Of a stretch of 64,000 nt of DNA, positions 43,819 to 52,527 are shown piece after piece. The stretch is from contig JADBKR010000007.1 of assembly GCA_014896295.1 (NCBI GenBank), positions 248,001 through 312,000 on the forward strand. Direction: 5' to 3'. Each line of letters starts with the position of its first letter. Positions within the stretch are counted from its first letter, which is position 1. The DNA is from Limnochordaceae bacterium. Lineage in GTDB: Bacteria; Bacillota; Limnochordia; Limnochordales; Geochordaceae. The notes beneath the pieces are model-generated. The model was not told the DNA's origin and searched no databases. It saw only the letters and a program-made list of their open reading frames with translations. The position numbers were made by a program, and so were the translations under genes.

Positions 43819-44589
43819 TCAAACGAGCGCCGATGGGTCCGCCACGCCGGCGAGCTCCCGGGCGATGAGCGGCTCGGCGTACCGGCAGCCAATCAGGTCG
43901 CCGTAGTAGCGATCCCGGGTGCGCAACCGCTCGGGCACGGCGCGGCCCGCCTCGTTGACCCCGAATTGCGACGTGTACGCCTCGACGGCGGGTAGCTTGC
44001 GCTCTTCCCAGAAGGCGGAGACGTCCACCGCCAGCGAGGCGGGCGCGTGCAGGCGCAGGTGGGTCGCGACGAAGTAAAGGGCGCGAGGCACCAGGTACGG
44101 CTCTCCCGGCATCGAGGTGCGAGTCAGCTTGCCGTAAAAGCGCGCCGCGTCGGTCAACGCCGACGCCGCTACGTGATCGGGGTGCAGGTCCTCCCAGTAG
44201 TGTCCGAGCAACAGCTTGGGCCGGAGCAGGCGGAGCACCGAGGCCACGGCCGCGCGGCCGTCGATGGTGTCCTGCAGGGCGCGATTGGGAAGTGCCAGCG
44301 TGACGCGGGTCTGCACCCCCAGGATGCGAGCGGCTTCATGGCTCTCCGCCCGCCGCCGCTCGGGGCTGCCGAACGGCGTCGGCTCGCCGTTGGTCAGGTC
44401 CAGGATGCCCACCGAAAGGCCGCGGCCGACGAAGGCAGCCACCGTGCCTCCGATGGCCAGTTCCACGTCGTCCGGATGGGCTCCGACGGCAAGCACGTCG
44501 ACGGGACGATCCAGTCCGGTCCCGTACAGCGCCTCGATGGGCAGCGAGGGGGGCGACCCCGGCGCGCCGGCAGGGTCGCTCAGCAACAC
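43819..44589 (-). CDS. LmbE/PIG-L-family deacetylase (BshB-like)
   Basis: A 256-residue zinc-dependent deacetylase of N-acetylglucosaminyl conjugates. Zinc ligands in VGAHPDDVELAIGG (His, Asp, Asp; about residues 34-47) and HPDHVAASAL, with LDLTNGEPTPFGSPERR between. The family includes BshB1 (bacillithiol), MshB (mycothiol) and PIG-L. The GTG at 44589 is chosen because GGAGG lies 8 bases upstream and it overlaps the glycosyltransferase stop by 10 bases. The open frame further upstream lies inside that gene. Downstream is the BshC-like gene. The substrate is probably a GlcNAc-conjugate made by a glycosyltransferase. Confidence 0.85.
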   Translation of the reverse strand: MLLSDPAGAPGSPPSLPIEALYGTGLDRPVDVLAVGAHPDDVELAIGGTVAAFVGRGLSVGILDLTNGEPTPFGSPERRRAESHEAARILGVQTRVTLALPNRALQDTIDGRAAVASVLRLLRPKLLLGHYWEDLHPDHVAASALTDAARFYGKLTRTSMPGEPYLVPRALYFVATHLRLHAPASLAVDVSAFWEERKLPAVEAYTSQFGVNEAGRAVPERLRTRDRYYGDLIGCRYAEPLIARELAGVADPSALV

Positions 44590-45332
44590 CCGGCCTGCCT
44601 CCTGGCGACCGCCGGACAGCCATCGGCCCGGACGGCCCTGCGCCACACGTCGTCGTAGTAACGCCGTCGCGCCGAGGGGTCGTCGAGCCCCCGACCGAAA
44701 CGGCGCTCGAAGTTGGGCTTGTAGATGAGGGGCACCGGAAGCTCTACGATGCTCAGCCCGTGCCGCCACGCCTCCACCCAAACCTCCAGCGGCATCGCAT
44801 ATCCGTCCTCCGAGAGGTGCAAGCGCCGTAAGGCGCTTACCTGGTATCCCTTGAAGCCGCAAAACGCATCCGTGATCCCGAAACCCGTCAGCGCATTGAC
44901 GCGGGCCGTGAACTCCCGGTTGATCGCCAGCCGGTCGAGCGGCACCTCGCCCTCGCTCCCGGCCACGCGCGCCAGGTAGCGGCTCCCGGAGACGATGTCC
45001 CATCCCTCCTCCAGGCGCCGGAAGAAGGCAGGGATCAGGGCCGGCTCGTGCTGCTCGTCGCAGTCCATGGTCACCAGCTGATCGAACCCGTAGGATTGGG
45101 CCCAATCGAAAGCGTCCCGTAGAGCGCGGCCATACCCCAGGTTGCGGGGATGCCGGAGTACCGCGATCCCGGGTATGCCCGCCAGCACCGAAGCCGTGCC
45201 GTCGGTAGAGCCGTCGTCCACGACCAGCACGACGGCCTGCGGTGCGACCTCCCGCACTCGCTCGAGCACCTGCCTGGCGGACCGCTCCTCGTTGAAGACG
45301 GGGATGGCGACTATCTGGCGCCGTAAGCTCAA
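44580..45332 (-). CDS. Family 2 glycosyltransferase (dolichyl-phosphate-mannose-synthase-like)
   Basis: A 250-residue GT-A-fold glycosyltransferase. The nucleotide-sugar site is VAIPVFNEERSARQVLERV (about residues 7-25) with VVDDGSTDGT; the DxD-type motif is TMDCDEQHEP; GSRYLARV follows. It has no transmembrane helices. The TTG at 45332, with GGAAGGGG 9 bases upstream, is the only start consistent with family length, and it lies 24 to 30 bases after the predicted promoter. First gene of the operon with the deacetylase and the BshC-like protein. The classic bacillithiol glycosyltransferase BshA belongs to a different family (GT4), so this GT2 either is unrelated or replaces it. Confidence 0.85.
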   Translation of the reverse strand: MSLRRQIVAIPVFNEERSARQVLERVREVAPQAVVLVVDDGSTDGTASVLAGIPGIAVLRHPRNLGYGRALRDAFDWAQSYGFDQLVTMDCDEQHEPALIPAFFRRLEEGWDIVSGSRYLARVAGSEGEVPLDRLAINREFTARVNALTGFGITDAFCGFKGYQVSALRRLHLSEDGYAMPLEVWVEAWRHGLSIVELPVPLIYKPNFERRFGRGLDDPSARRRYYDDVWRRAVRADGCPAVARRQAGCC

Positions 45333-45362
45333 AGCGAAATGCCCCTTCCGGTATCCCGCGAT

Positions 45363-45391
45363 ATTGTAACGGGGATGCCTGCCGGGGTCTA
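45363..45391 (-). promoter_or_regulatory. Sigma-A-type promoter for the glycosyltransferase operon
   Basis: On the minus strand TAGACC (plus 45386-45391), a 17-base spacer and TACAAT (45363-45368). It overlaps the 3' end of the large secreted-protein gene and leaves a short leader before the TTG start. Confidence 0.6.
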
Positions 45392-48300
45392 CCGGCCACC
45401 GGCACCGCCGGGGTCCGAGCTCCACCACCCGGTCGTCCGCACGAAAAGACCCGGGCGCATGGAAGCGGGGACGTCGCCCGGCCGCATCGGCTTCCCCGGC
45501 GCTTTCACCAGGCGCCATCCCATCTCGAGCAGGCCCTCGGGGCTCACCACGAAAAGGCCGGCGCCGAAGGAGGCGCTCCGGTGCAGCGACCAGCCGCCCG
45601 GCTCCAGGGTCAGGGAAGCGGCCCCACCCTCTGCGAACCATCCCCACCGCTCCGCCAGCAGGCCCCGGATGCCTGCATGCCCCATCCACGTCCAGGCCCG
45701 GTAGCCCTCCCCAGCAGGCGTGACGCGAACGTCGCCCCGCAGGTACCGGCCAGGGGAGGCCCGCAGCCAGCGCCCTGCCTCGGAGGGAGGGCCGGGATGG
45801 TCCCCGATTGAGGCCGACCATTCGGCCACCTCGCCCTCGAAGCGCGCACAGACCGAGGCCGCCATGCGCTCGCTCCCGTACAGGAGGCGTCCCTCGGCGA
45901 CCAACGCTGTCTGGTCCTCCTCCACCGCCCCGCCGGAACGGCGCCGCAGGGAGAACGCTCCGGACCACCGCTGGACGGCTCCGGTTGCATCGGTCTGTTC
46001 GGGTGCAGGGCCGGCGCGGGTCCACGAGAGCTCGGCCTGTTCGGGAGTGAGCCGAAGCGCCACCGTGCCCCACCGGGGGTTGTACTCGATCGCGAGATGG
46101 GACGGCCGCAGCCTTTCCGGACGGGCCTCGAGCCCTGTGGCCAGCCGCACCCCGCTCGAAGGCTGCAAAGCCCCTTCCACCCGGGTCCCCGGGGTCAGGC
46201 GAAGGCCATGGGCCGAAAAAGTTGCCTCCACCCTGCCCTGCAAGCGCAGGTCCAGCTTCCGGGAGAGCGAAGCGGCAAGATCGACCCAGGCGGTAGCAGG
46301 CGCCCCGTCTTGCCCCTCGAGGAGAGTCCTGGCATCCACCCCCAGGGACCAGCGTCCCCTCGGCGCGGCCGGGCCTGCCGCGGCTGCAGTGAGGCGGGCG
46401 ACGGGATAGACCCGGGGATCGGCCTCGCACCCGCCCTCGCCCTGCCCGACTGCCAGGCCTGCTTGGGCATCCAACCGGACCGCGCCCGCGAGGGAGCTCG
46501 GGAGCGAGGAGCCTTCGGCCGTGGCGGCTACCGCCAGGGCCTGCCGCAACCTGGCGGGATCCCGCGCGTCGTCGGCGGAGTGCCACAGCAGGCTGCCCAT
46601 CCCGTACAGCTGGGTGAAGCGCCCCATGTCGGCACCGAGCCCCAAACGGTGGGCCAGACCGCCGCTCGCGAGCCGGGCCGCGCTCCACTCCACCGTGGTG
46701 CGGCCGCCCCCCGCTCCGGGGCCTGCGAGCCCCGTCTCCCCGCCCGCTTCCCACGTCTGCCACGCGGTATCCCTCCCTCCTGCCCATGGAGTGACGAGCC
46801 TGGCCGTCCACGCGCTTGGCGGCAGCCCGTCGACCGGGCCCGGGTATCCGGCCGGGTCCATGGGCCGGCCCGGATCAAGGCTCATCCGGTACTCCACTTG
46901 AGCCTCGCTCGTGTCCTCGTCGCTACGCCGCCACCCTGCGTGCAGAGCCGGGCCTTGCCCCCTCTGCCCCAAGGCCATGGGGCCCGTAACGGTCAGCCAG
47001 GTCGTTTGCTTCTCGTCCCGCCGGTCGACGGCCTGTACGAAGCTCTGTCCGCCGTCGAGCCGCCACGTAGCCACCCATCCGGACCCCCTGGCATCGCTCG
47101 CTCCCCACTCCCACGCAACCCCCGGAACCAGGCCCCCGCCATGCCCGCCTCCGGAAGAGGGAGGCTGCAGCAGGCTCCCGTCCACTGCCGGAGGCTGCAC
47201 GCGATCCCCCCTGGCCGGGTCGAGCAGCCCTGCCGTCACCTCGTGGAGGGCCGTCCCCCACTCCAGCCGGGCCGGCAAGCGGCCATCCGGCCCTGCAGCA
47301 ACGACCAGCTGCCCCCTCGCTTCTCCGGCACCGACCGTGACCAAAAGCGAGCCGTTGCCGTCCGGTGCCGCGCCGGAGGTCCACTCCATCCGGCCTGCCG
47401 CGTCGACGCGCCACGCCGGCGACCCTCCTGCCGGTCGAGCCCCGGGAGAAGGAGCGGCGAGCACCGCGGGCACACTCACACCCGGCCGGACGACGAGGAT
47501 GGCCGGCTCGCCCCGGGGTATCCGGACTGGCTCATGATCCCCCCGCACCGCCGCCGGGTGCTCGACCCACAGCATGTGCACGCCTGCCGGCAGCGCCATG
47601 CGGAAAAAGCCCGACCGGTCGACCCCGGCCGACACGCCGAGGCTCGAAGCCACCACCCATTCGTCCTGCCCGCCCGCGGGCTCCACGCGGCCAACGACCA
47701 CCCCGTGCCCTTCCACCAGCTCCCGGGACAAGGGCAAGGAGATGGAGGCGGGCGCAAGAGACGCCTCGAAACGCCCGTGGCGCATCGTCCCTCGGGCGAT
47801 CACCTCCACCTCGCCTCGCCCCGCCGCTTCGGGCGTCACCACCGCCCGCACCGACAGCGACGAGGTCGCGCTCCCGGGAGCAACGCCCACTGGCCACAGC
47901 AGCCTCCCTTCGTTCCACCCGATCGTCTGACGGTAACGATCCTCGCCTCCTCTCGGCGATGGCCGCCACGAATCGGGGAGGACCTGCAGACCGGAAGGAA
48001 AGCGGAGCTCCACGAGGACCGGCGGCTCGCCCCCCGGCACGAGATCCGGCAGGCCCCGCGCAAACTCCACGCTGGCGTCGATCTCGACGACGTCGCCGAC
48101 CCATAGGGCCCGCCGCCCGGCAAGGTTGCGCATCGCCAGCCGGATAGAGGGCGTGTCAGCGGGCCGGAGCAACAGTTCGGCCTTACCGGCGCTTTGCGTC
48201 CGTGCATCGGCAGGCGGCACCCGGACCTCCCCGGCCGCTCCCCGGTAGCCCGGCGCTTCGGCTTCCACCCGGTAGACGCCGGCATCCAGACCGGAGAAAG

Positions 48301-49243
48301 TCAGGCTCCCCTGCCCGTTGGAGCGGCCTGACCGCCCCGGCGGTCCCCCCGGGCGCCTCAAGGTCACCAGAGCCCCGTTGACCGGCCTGCCGTCCAGGGC
48401 GTCGCGGACCTGGACCTCGAGCGCCTGGGCGGCCGCCCCGCCCTCGACGAGCAGGACCGTCGTGCCTCCAATCCGCCGCCGGGCCTGTCCCCGCTGCCAG
48501 AAATCCACCACCACGCAATAGAGACCCACGGGCAGGCCGGTGACCTTGGAGGCCGGGACCTCCAGCATCTGCCACCCGGACCCTACCGGCCCGGCCAACA
48601 CGTCCCACGGCGTCAAGACGCTGCAGTGGGTGCCCGGCGCGGCCGGGCCCAGTCTGACCCAGATCGCGCCCTGGCCCGGGACGTCCGCGTAGACCTGTAA
48701 CGGCTGCGTAGAGCCTTTGACGTAAGGGTTGGGCCATGCCAGGACCGGGTCGAGGGTCACCCCGCTCGGTTGCAGCGTGTAGCGTACGGGAACGGAGTAA
48801 GGAGCGGAGGCGGCCCGATCCGTCCACTCGGGCCGGAACCTCCACTCGATGTGGGCGACGGTCTCGGCAGGCAGGTTCACCTGCCGCCCCGTACCCGGGT
48901 ACGTCAGCGGAATAAAGTCCGGCACCTGGCCTTCGTACCAGCGCAGGCCCCACTGCAGCCGGTTCAAGGGAAGCCGAAACGTCCCGTCGGGACCCTGGCT
49001 GACCAGTTCGGGCGCCTGGGGCTCGGGAATGATCGAGACCAGCCCCTTCGGCACCAGGAATCCGACGTGTCCCACGACGGCGCCCGTGCCGGGCCGCACC
49101 GGATCGGCCGGCAAGAGCACGGGAGCACCTCCCGGGGGCAGGTCCACCTCCCATGCACGGACCGGGACGGCCGCAAACGAGAGCCCAAGCAGCGCGCAAA
49201 GCACGAAGCGCCCCAGAACGGCCCTACCGCCCGTGGGGCTCAT
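45389..49243 (-). CDS. Large secreted protein: Ig-like and regulatory-like domains plus a barrel-like C-terminal half
   Basis: A 1284-residue exported protein with no close match that I can name. An N-terminal Sec signal (VLGRFVLCALLGLSFAAVPV, ending near ARAW, residues 9-31) is followed by beta-rich domains. One is a carboxypeptidase-regulatory-like domain near residues 275-345 (VRDALDGRPVNGALVTLRRP). A DUF11-like or cohesin-like beta domain lies near 380-490, and a second regulatory-like domain near 510-590. From about residue 700 to the end the sequence alternates hydrophobic and polar residues with many Trp/Tyr and Gly, as in an outer-membrane beta-barrel. ATG at 49243 overlaps the preceding stop (ATGA). 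Usher-like placement is inferred. Confidence 0.6.
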   Translation of the reverse strand: MSPTGGRAVLGRFVLCALLGLSFAAVPVRAWEVDLPPGGAPVLLPADPVRPGTGAVVGHVGFLVPKGLVSIIPEPQAPELVSQGPDGTFRLPLNRLQWGLRWYEGQVPDFIPLTYPGTGRQVNLPAETVAHIEWRFRPEWTDRAASAPYSVPVRYTLQPSGVTLDPVLAWPNPYVKGSTQPLQVYADVPGQGAIWVRLGPAAPGTHCSVLTPWDVLAGPVGSGWQMLEVPASKVTGLPVGLYCVVVDFWQRGQARRRIGGTTVLLVEGGAAAQALEVQVRDALDGRPVNGALVTLRRPGGPPGRSGRSNGQGSLTFSGLDAGVYRVEAEAPGYRGAAGEVRVPPADARTQSAGKAELLLRPADTPSIRLAMRNLAGRRALWVGDVVEIDASVEFARGLPDLVPGGEPPVLVELRFPSGLQVLPDSWRPSPRGGEDRYRQTIGWNEGRLLWPVGVAPGSATSSLSVRAVVTPEAAGRGEVEVIARGTMRHGRFEASLAPASISLPLSRELVEGHGVVVGRVEPAGGQDEWVVASSLGVSAGVDRSGFFRMALPAGVHMLWVEHPAAVRGDHEPVRIPRGEPAILVVRPGVSVPAVLAAPSPGARPAGGSPAWRVDAAGRMEWTSGAAPDGNGSLLVTVGAGEARGQLVVAAGPDGRLPARLEWGTALHEVTAGLLDPARGDRVQPPAVDGSLLQPPSSGGGHGGGLVPGVAWEWGASDARGSGWVATWRLDGGQSFVQAVDRRDEKQTTWLTVTGPMALGQRGQGPALHAGWRRSDEDTSEAQVEYRMSLDPGRPMDPAGYPGPVDGLPPSAWTARLVTPWAGGRDTAWQTWEAGGETGLAGPGAGGGRTTVEWSAARLASGGLAHRLGLGADMGRFTQLYGMGSLLWHSADDARDPARLRQALAVAATAEGSSLPSSLAGAVRLDAQAGLAVGQGEGGCEADPRVYPVARLTAAAAGPAAPRGRWSLGVDARTLLEGQDGAPATAWVDLAASLSRKLDLRLQGRVEATFSAHGLRLTPGTRVEGALQPSSGVRLATGLEARPERLRPSHLAIEYNPRWGTVALRLTPEQAELSWTRAGPAPEQTDATGAVQRWSGAFSLRRRSGGAVEEDQTALVAEGRLLYGSERMAASVCARFEGEVAEWSASIGDHPGPPSEAGRWLRASPGRYLRGDVRVTPAGEGYRAWTWMGHAGIRGLLAERWGWFAEGGAASLTLEPGGWSLHRSASFGAGLFVVSPEGLLEMGWRLVKAPGKPMRPGDVPASMRPGLFVRTTGWWSSDPGGAGGR

Positions 49244-50414
49244 GGGACATCGACCCCGCTCGGATGGAGGGCCAGGGCCGGTTCGACGGTGACCACGAGA
49301 TCGTCCCGGGCGACCTCCCGCTCGCCGTGGATCCAGCGTACCCCCGCCCGATAGGCCCCCGGGGCCAGGGGGCCCGGCCAGGGCAGGCGAGCTACCCTCA
49401 CTTCTCCGCGTCCACCGGCCCCAGCAGGACCGGGTCTTGCGCCGTCCGGGCCCCATCCCGCTCGATGTACCACTCGAGCTGCGGCGCAAGCGTATGAGGA
49501 CTCCGGTTGTGCACCGAGGCCACGAGCGCCATGCTGCCGTCCCGGGAGGGCCTGAGTTGCAGGCTCACGGCACCGTCGACCCCGGCGAGGCGATACGGTG
49601 CATCGACCGTCAGGCTCGCGGTGGCTCCGGCGGCCTTTCCTGCACCCCGGGTGCCGGCCAGGCTCGCCGATACGCGGTAGACCCCGGCAGGGAGCAGGTC
49701 GGGCTGCCAGCGGGCCCGGACGAGCCGCACCGCGCCGGGGTAGACCGTCGCGGGACCCATCAAGAGCGCCGCCTGAGGTCCTCTTCCTGCCCCAGGCCCC
49801 GACTCGGCCGTGATCACGCTCTCGATCACCGCCTCGGCGTCCGTCCCGCCGTCGTTGCGCACTCGGGCAACGATCTCCACCGGGTCCCCCTCTCTGCTCT
49901 GCTCCGCCCACACCGCCTCGATGGAGAGCTGCGGGCCGCGCGCGGGACGGGCACGGCGCACGCCGACCAGCACGACCACCCGGAAGGTACCCAGGGGAGC
50001 CGGCACCTGTACCAGCACCGCGCTGTAGATGGCCGACTCCGGCACCCGCCGCACCGAAAGCCACAGCGTCTCCTGCTGGCCGGGGCCAAGGACGCGCTCG
50101 GTCCACTCCGGCCCGAGGTACTCCTGGGCGCGGGCCAGGTGCCCGGGCTCCTCCAGGACGACCGGCCGCCCTTCAGGGGAATGCGTTAGCATAGCTATCC
50201 CCACGCGCACGGGTAGCGGCGCCTCCCCCCGGTTACCCACGAAGATGGGCCCGACTCGCTCCCCGGCATGTTCCACGACCGCCGTCACCGTCAACGGAGT
50301 GACCCTCAGCAAGGCCCGGCAGGGCTGCTCGATCCCCATCACCAGGCCAGCGGCCGCCAGGAGCGTCACACAGAGCCACCATGGGCACCTTCCGGCCAAC
50401 CGGTACGGCATCAT
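49240..50414 (-). CDS. Secreted Ig-like, chaperone-like protein, frameshifted near its end
   Basis: Exported protein of about 390 residues when repaired. Signal peptide with WWLCVTLLAAAGLVMG (about residues 12-27). The first domain reads VTPLTVTAVVEHAGERVGPI with FVGNRGEAPLPVRVGIAML, resembling periplasmic pilus chaperones and other Ig-like fibrillar-assembly proteins. Two further Ig-like domains follow (IVARVRNDGGTDAEAV and LVASVHNRSPHTLAP). The main frame stops at 49398, but another frame continues with VRVARLPWPGPLAPGAYRAG and ends at 49240 in an ATGA overlap with the next gene, so I place a one-base shift near 49398-49420. The ATG at 50414 follows GGAGGGCACGGGGC. Chaperone function is inferred from order and pattern. 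Confidence 0.6.
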
Positions 50415-50443
50415 GTTGCCCCGTGCCCTCCTTCCCAGAGCCC

Positions 50444-50995
50444 TCACGGGACGGGTCGCGCCAGGGTGAACGTCACGTCCATCGTGAGCGTCTCGCCCAC
50501 CCTGTCCTCGTAGGACGGCACGTACACGAAGGTCACGCCGACCTGCCTCCCCCCGCTCCCGGTCGGCAGATCGCCTCGAGCGACCCCTTGTGCCGAGGCG
50601 GTCAGCGTCCTGGCCTCTCCGCCGTCCACGCGGAACTGCATCGAGCCCGTGGCCGGGACCCCGTCGGCGGTCTTCGGCCTGTCGCTGTGGCCCTTTACCG
50701 TAAGATCCCAGGGTACGTTGGACCTCACCACCACCTGGAGGGTACCGCCCCCCGGGGAGGGGGAGCCCGGCGCCACCGCCCACGCAATCGGGCCTTGTGG
50801 GCTCACCTCGAGCTCCATCGCCTCCTGAATCGTTACCTGGAGCTGGACCTGCCGATCCATCGCGAGAGCACCCCCCGTCGCTGCTGCCAGGGCCGCCAGG
50901 ACGGCCACGCCGGCCAGCGCCACGACGGTCGTGCACCGGTCGAGTGACGGCCTTGCGCCTCCTGTTGGATGAGCGGATGCCCGTACGGGCCCCAT
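50444..50995 (-). CDS. Small secreted subunit-like protein
   Basis: A 183-residue exported protein. An N-terminal signal (TTVVALAGVAVLAALAAATG, residues 22-41, ending near GALAMD) is followed by a beta-rich domain of about 135 residues. VQLQVTIQEAMELEV opens it and LTMDVTFTLARP closes it, an alternation seen in fimbrial, spore-coat-U-like and WxL-type subunits. I cannot assign a family. The ATG at 50995 with GGTGAGG is preferred over a GTG at 51007. First gene of the three-gene cassette; 29 bases separate it from the chaperone-like gene. Confidence 0.6.
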   Translation of the reverse strand: MGPVRASAHPTGGARPSLDRCTTVVALAGVAVLAALAAATGGALAMDRQVQLQVTIQEAMELEVSPQGPIAWAVAPGSPSPGGGTLQVVVRSNVPWDLTVKGHSDRPKTADGVPATGSMQFRVDGGEARTLTASAQGVARGDLPTGSGGRQVGVTFVYVPSYEDRVGETLTMDVTFTLARPVP

Positions 50996-51066
50996 GGGCC
51001 TCACCACCCCGTCTTATCGTTGCCTGCCGGCTCGGGCTCCGCCCGCAGGCACGGGAGAACGTGTAT

Positions 51067-51096
51067 AGTCTATCTGACCGATCGCAGGACTGTCAC
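51067..51096 (-). promoter_or_regulatory. Possible promoter of the secreted three-gene cassette
   Basis: On the minus strand GTGACA (plus 51091-51096), an 18-base spacer and TAGACT (51067-51072), about 70 bases upstream of the subunit-like gene. An overlapping CTATAC gives an alternative -10. Confidence 0.4.
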
Positions 51097-51113
51097 CCGC
51101 CCTACAACACGAC

Positions 51114-51142
51114 GGCCGGGAACCCCCCTCGGGTCCCCGGCC
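51114..51142 (-). terminator. Hairpin terminator after ahcY
   Basis: Arms GGCCGGGAACCC and GGGTCCCCGGCC (one mismatch) with a 5-base loop lie about 135 bases past the ahcY stop on the same strand, upstream of the cassette promoter. The following bases (GTCGTGTTGT) form only a weak U-rich tract. Confidence 0.5.
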
Positions 51143-51276
51143 CTCATCGTCACCACGCACCCTTGCTTTGCCCCGGCCTCATCCGGCCGATCGGGGCCGG
51201 CCGTTCGCCCCCTCGAACGCCCCCGCCGCGCCTCTCTGCGCCCCGGGCCCGAACGCCACCTCCGAAGCGGGACGGT

Positions 51277-52527
51277 TCAGGTACCCTGCTCCCACCCCGA
51301 GAGGTAGCGCCGCTGCTCCTCGCTGAGCGTGTCGATGCGCACGTGGAGGCTTTCCAGTTTGAGCCGCGCCACCTCCCGGTCGATCGCCTCCGGCACCGGG
51401 TAGACGCCCGGCCGGGGCATCTCTACCTGCCGGGCCAACCACTCGATCGACAGCGCCTGGTTGGCGAAGCTCATGTCCATGACCTGCGCCGGGTGCCCCT
51501 CGGCAGCGGCGAGGTTGACCAGCCTGCCTTCCCCGATCACCCGGATGCGCTTGCCGCCCGGCAGCTCCCATTCGTCTACCGACGGCCGGACCGGCCTCGG
51601 CCCCTTCGCCATCTGGCGCAGGGTCCGGACGTCCACTTCCACGTCGAAGTGGCCGGCATTGGCCAGGATGGCGCCGTCTTTCATGCGCAGGAAATGCGGC
51701 TCCGTGATGACCTGAGTATCGCCCGTGGCGGTGATGAAGAGGTCCCCTTCTGCCGCCGCCTCCAGCATCGGTTTGACCTCGTAACCGTCCATGACGGCCT
51801 CGAGGGCCCGGAGCGGATCCACTTCGGTCACGATGACCCGAGCTCCCATGCCCCTGGCCCGCATGGCGATCCCCCGGCCGCACCATCCGTACCCTGCCAC
51901 CACCACCGTGCTGCCTGCCAGCAGCAGGTTGGTCGCCCTCAAGACGCCGTCGATGGCGGACTGGCCCGTGCCGTACCGGTTGTCGAAGAGGTACTTGGTA
52001 CGGGCATCGTTGACCGCCACGATGGGGTACCGGAGCTTCCCCTCCTCCGCCATCGCCCGCAGGCGGATGACGCCGGTCGTGGTCTCCTCCGTGCCGCCCC
52101 GTACCCCTGCCAGAAACGCCGTCTGGTGAGTATGCAGGGTCGTCACCAGGTCGGCCCCGTCGTCCATGGTCAGGGTAGGCCCGTGCTCCAGGGCCTGGTG
52201 GATGTGCGCGTAGTACTCCTCCTGGCCCACGCCGCGCCGGGCGAACGTGGGAATCCCGTACACCTCGTTGAGTGCCGCGACCACGTCGTCCTGGGTCGAC
52301 AGCGGATTGGAGGCGCTGAGACGCACCTCGGCGCCCCCGGCCGCCAGGGTTCTCACCAGATTGGCCGTCTCGGTCGTCACGTGCAGGCAGGCCGAGATGC
52401 GCATCCCTGCCAGGGGCCGCCTCTCGGCCCATTGGGCCCGGATTCGCGCCAGCACCGGCATGAACGAATCCGCCCACTCGATGCGACGCCGTCCGAGCTC
52501 TACTTGCTCCGCGGGGAACGATGGCAT
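51277..52527 (-). CDS. ahcY: Adenosylhomocysteinase
   Basis: A 416-residue NAD-dependent enzyme that hydrolyses S-adenosylhomocysteine, the by-product of SAM-dependent methylation. Substrate-domain motifs: [18 protein letters not shown] and [14 protein letters not shown] near residues 45-85. The NAD Rossmann motif is [19 protein letters not shown] (about 210-228), and [13 protein letters not shown] and [15 protein letters not shown] are diagnostic. Length is slightly below the plant/animal form, as in other bacteria and archaea. The ATG at 52527 follows AAGGAAAGAGG and overlaps the metK tail by 28 bases, so the two genes are one unit under the S-box riboswitch. Confidence 0.95.
   Translation of the reverse strand: MPSFPAEQVELGRRRIEWADSFMPVLARIRAQWAERRPLAGMRISACLHVTTETANLVRTLAAGGAEVRLSASNPLSTQDDVVAALNEVYGIPTFARRGVGQEEYYAHIHQALEHGPTLTMDDGADLVTTLHTHQTAFLAGVRGGTEETTTGVIRLRAMAEEGKLRYPIVAVNDARTKYLFDNRYGTGQSAIDGVLRATNLLLAGSTVVVAGYGWCGRGIAMRARGMGARVIVTEVDPLRALEAVMDGYEVKPMLEAAAEGDLFITATGDTQVITEPHFLRMKDGAILANAGHFDVEVDVRTLRQMAKGPRPVRPSVDEWELPGGKRIRVIGEGRLVNLAAAEGHPAQVMDMSFANQALSIEWLARQVEMPRPGVYPVPEAIDREVARLKLESLHVRIDTLSEEQRRYLSGWEQGT

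Noticed and set aside
49240-50106. A separate gene of 288 residues ending at 49240
   Set aside because: Only its last 50 residues look like protein; they continue the Ig-like domain of the other frame. I treat it as the frameshifted tail of one gene.
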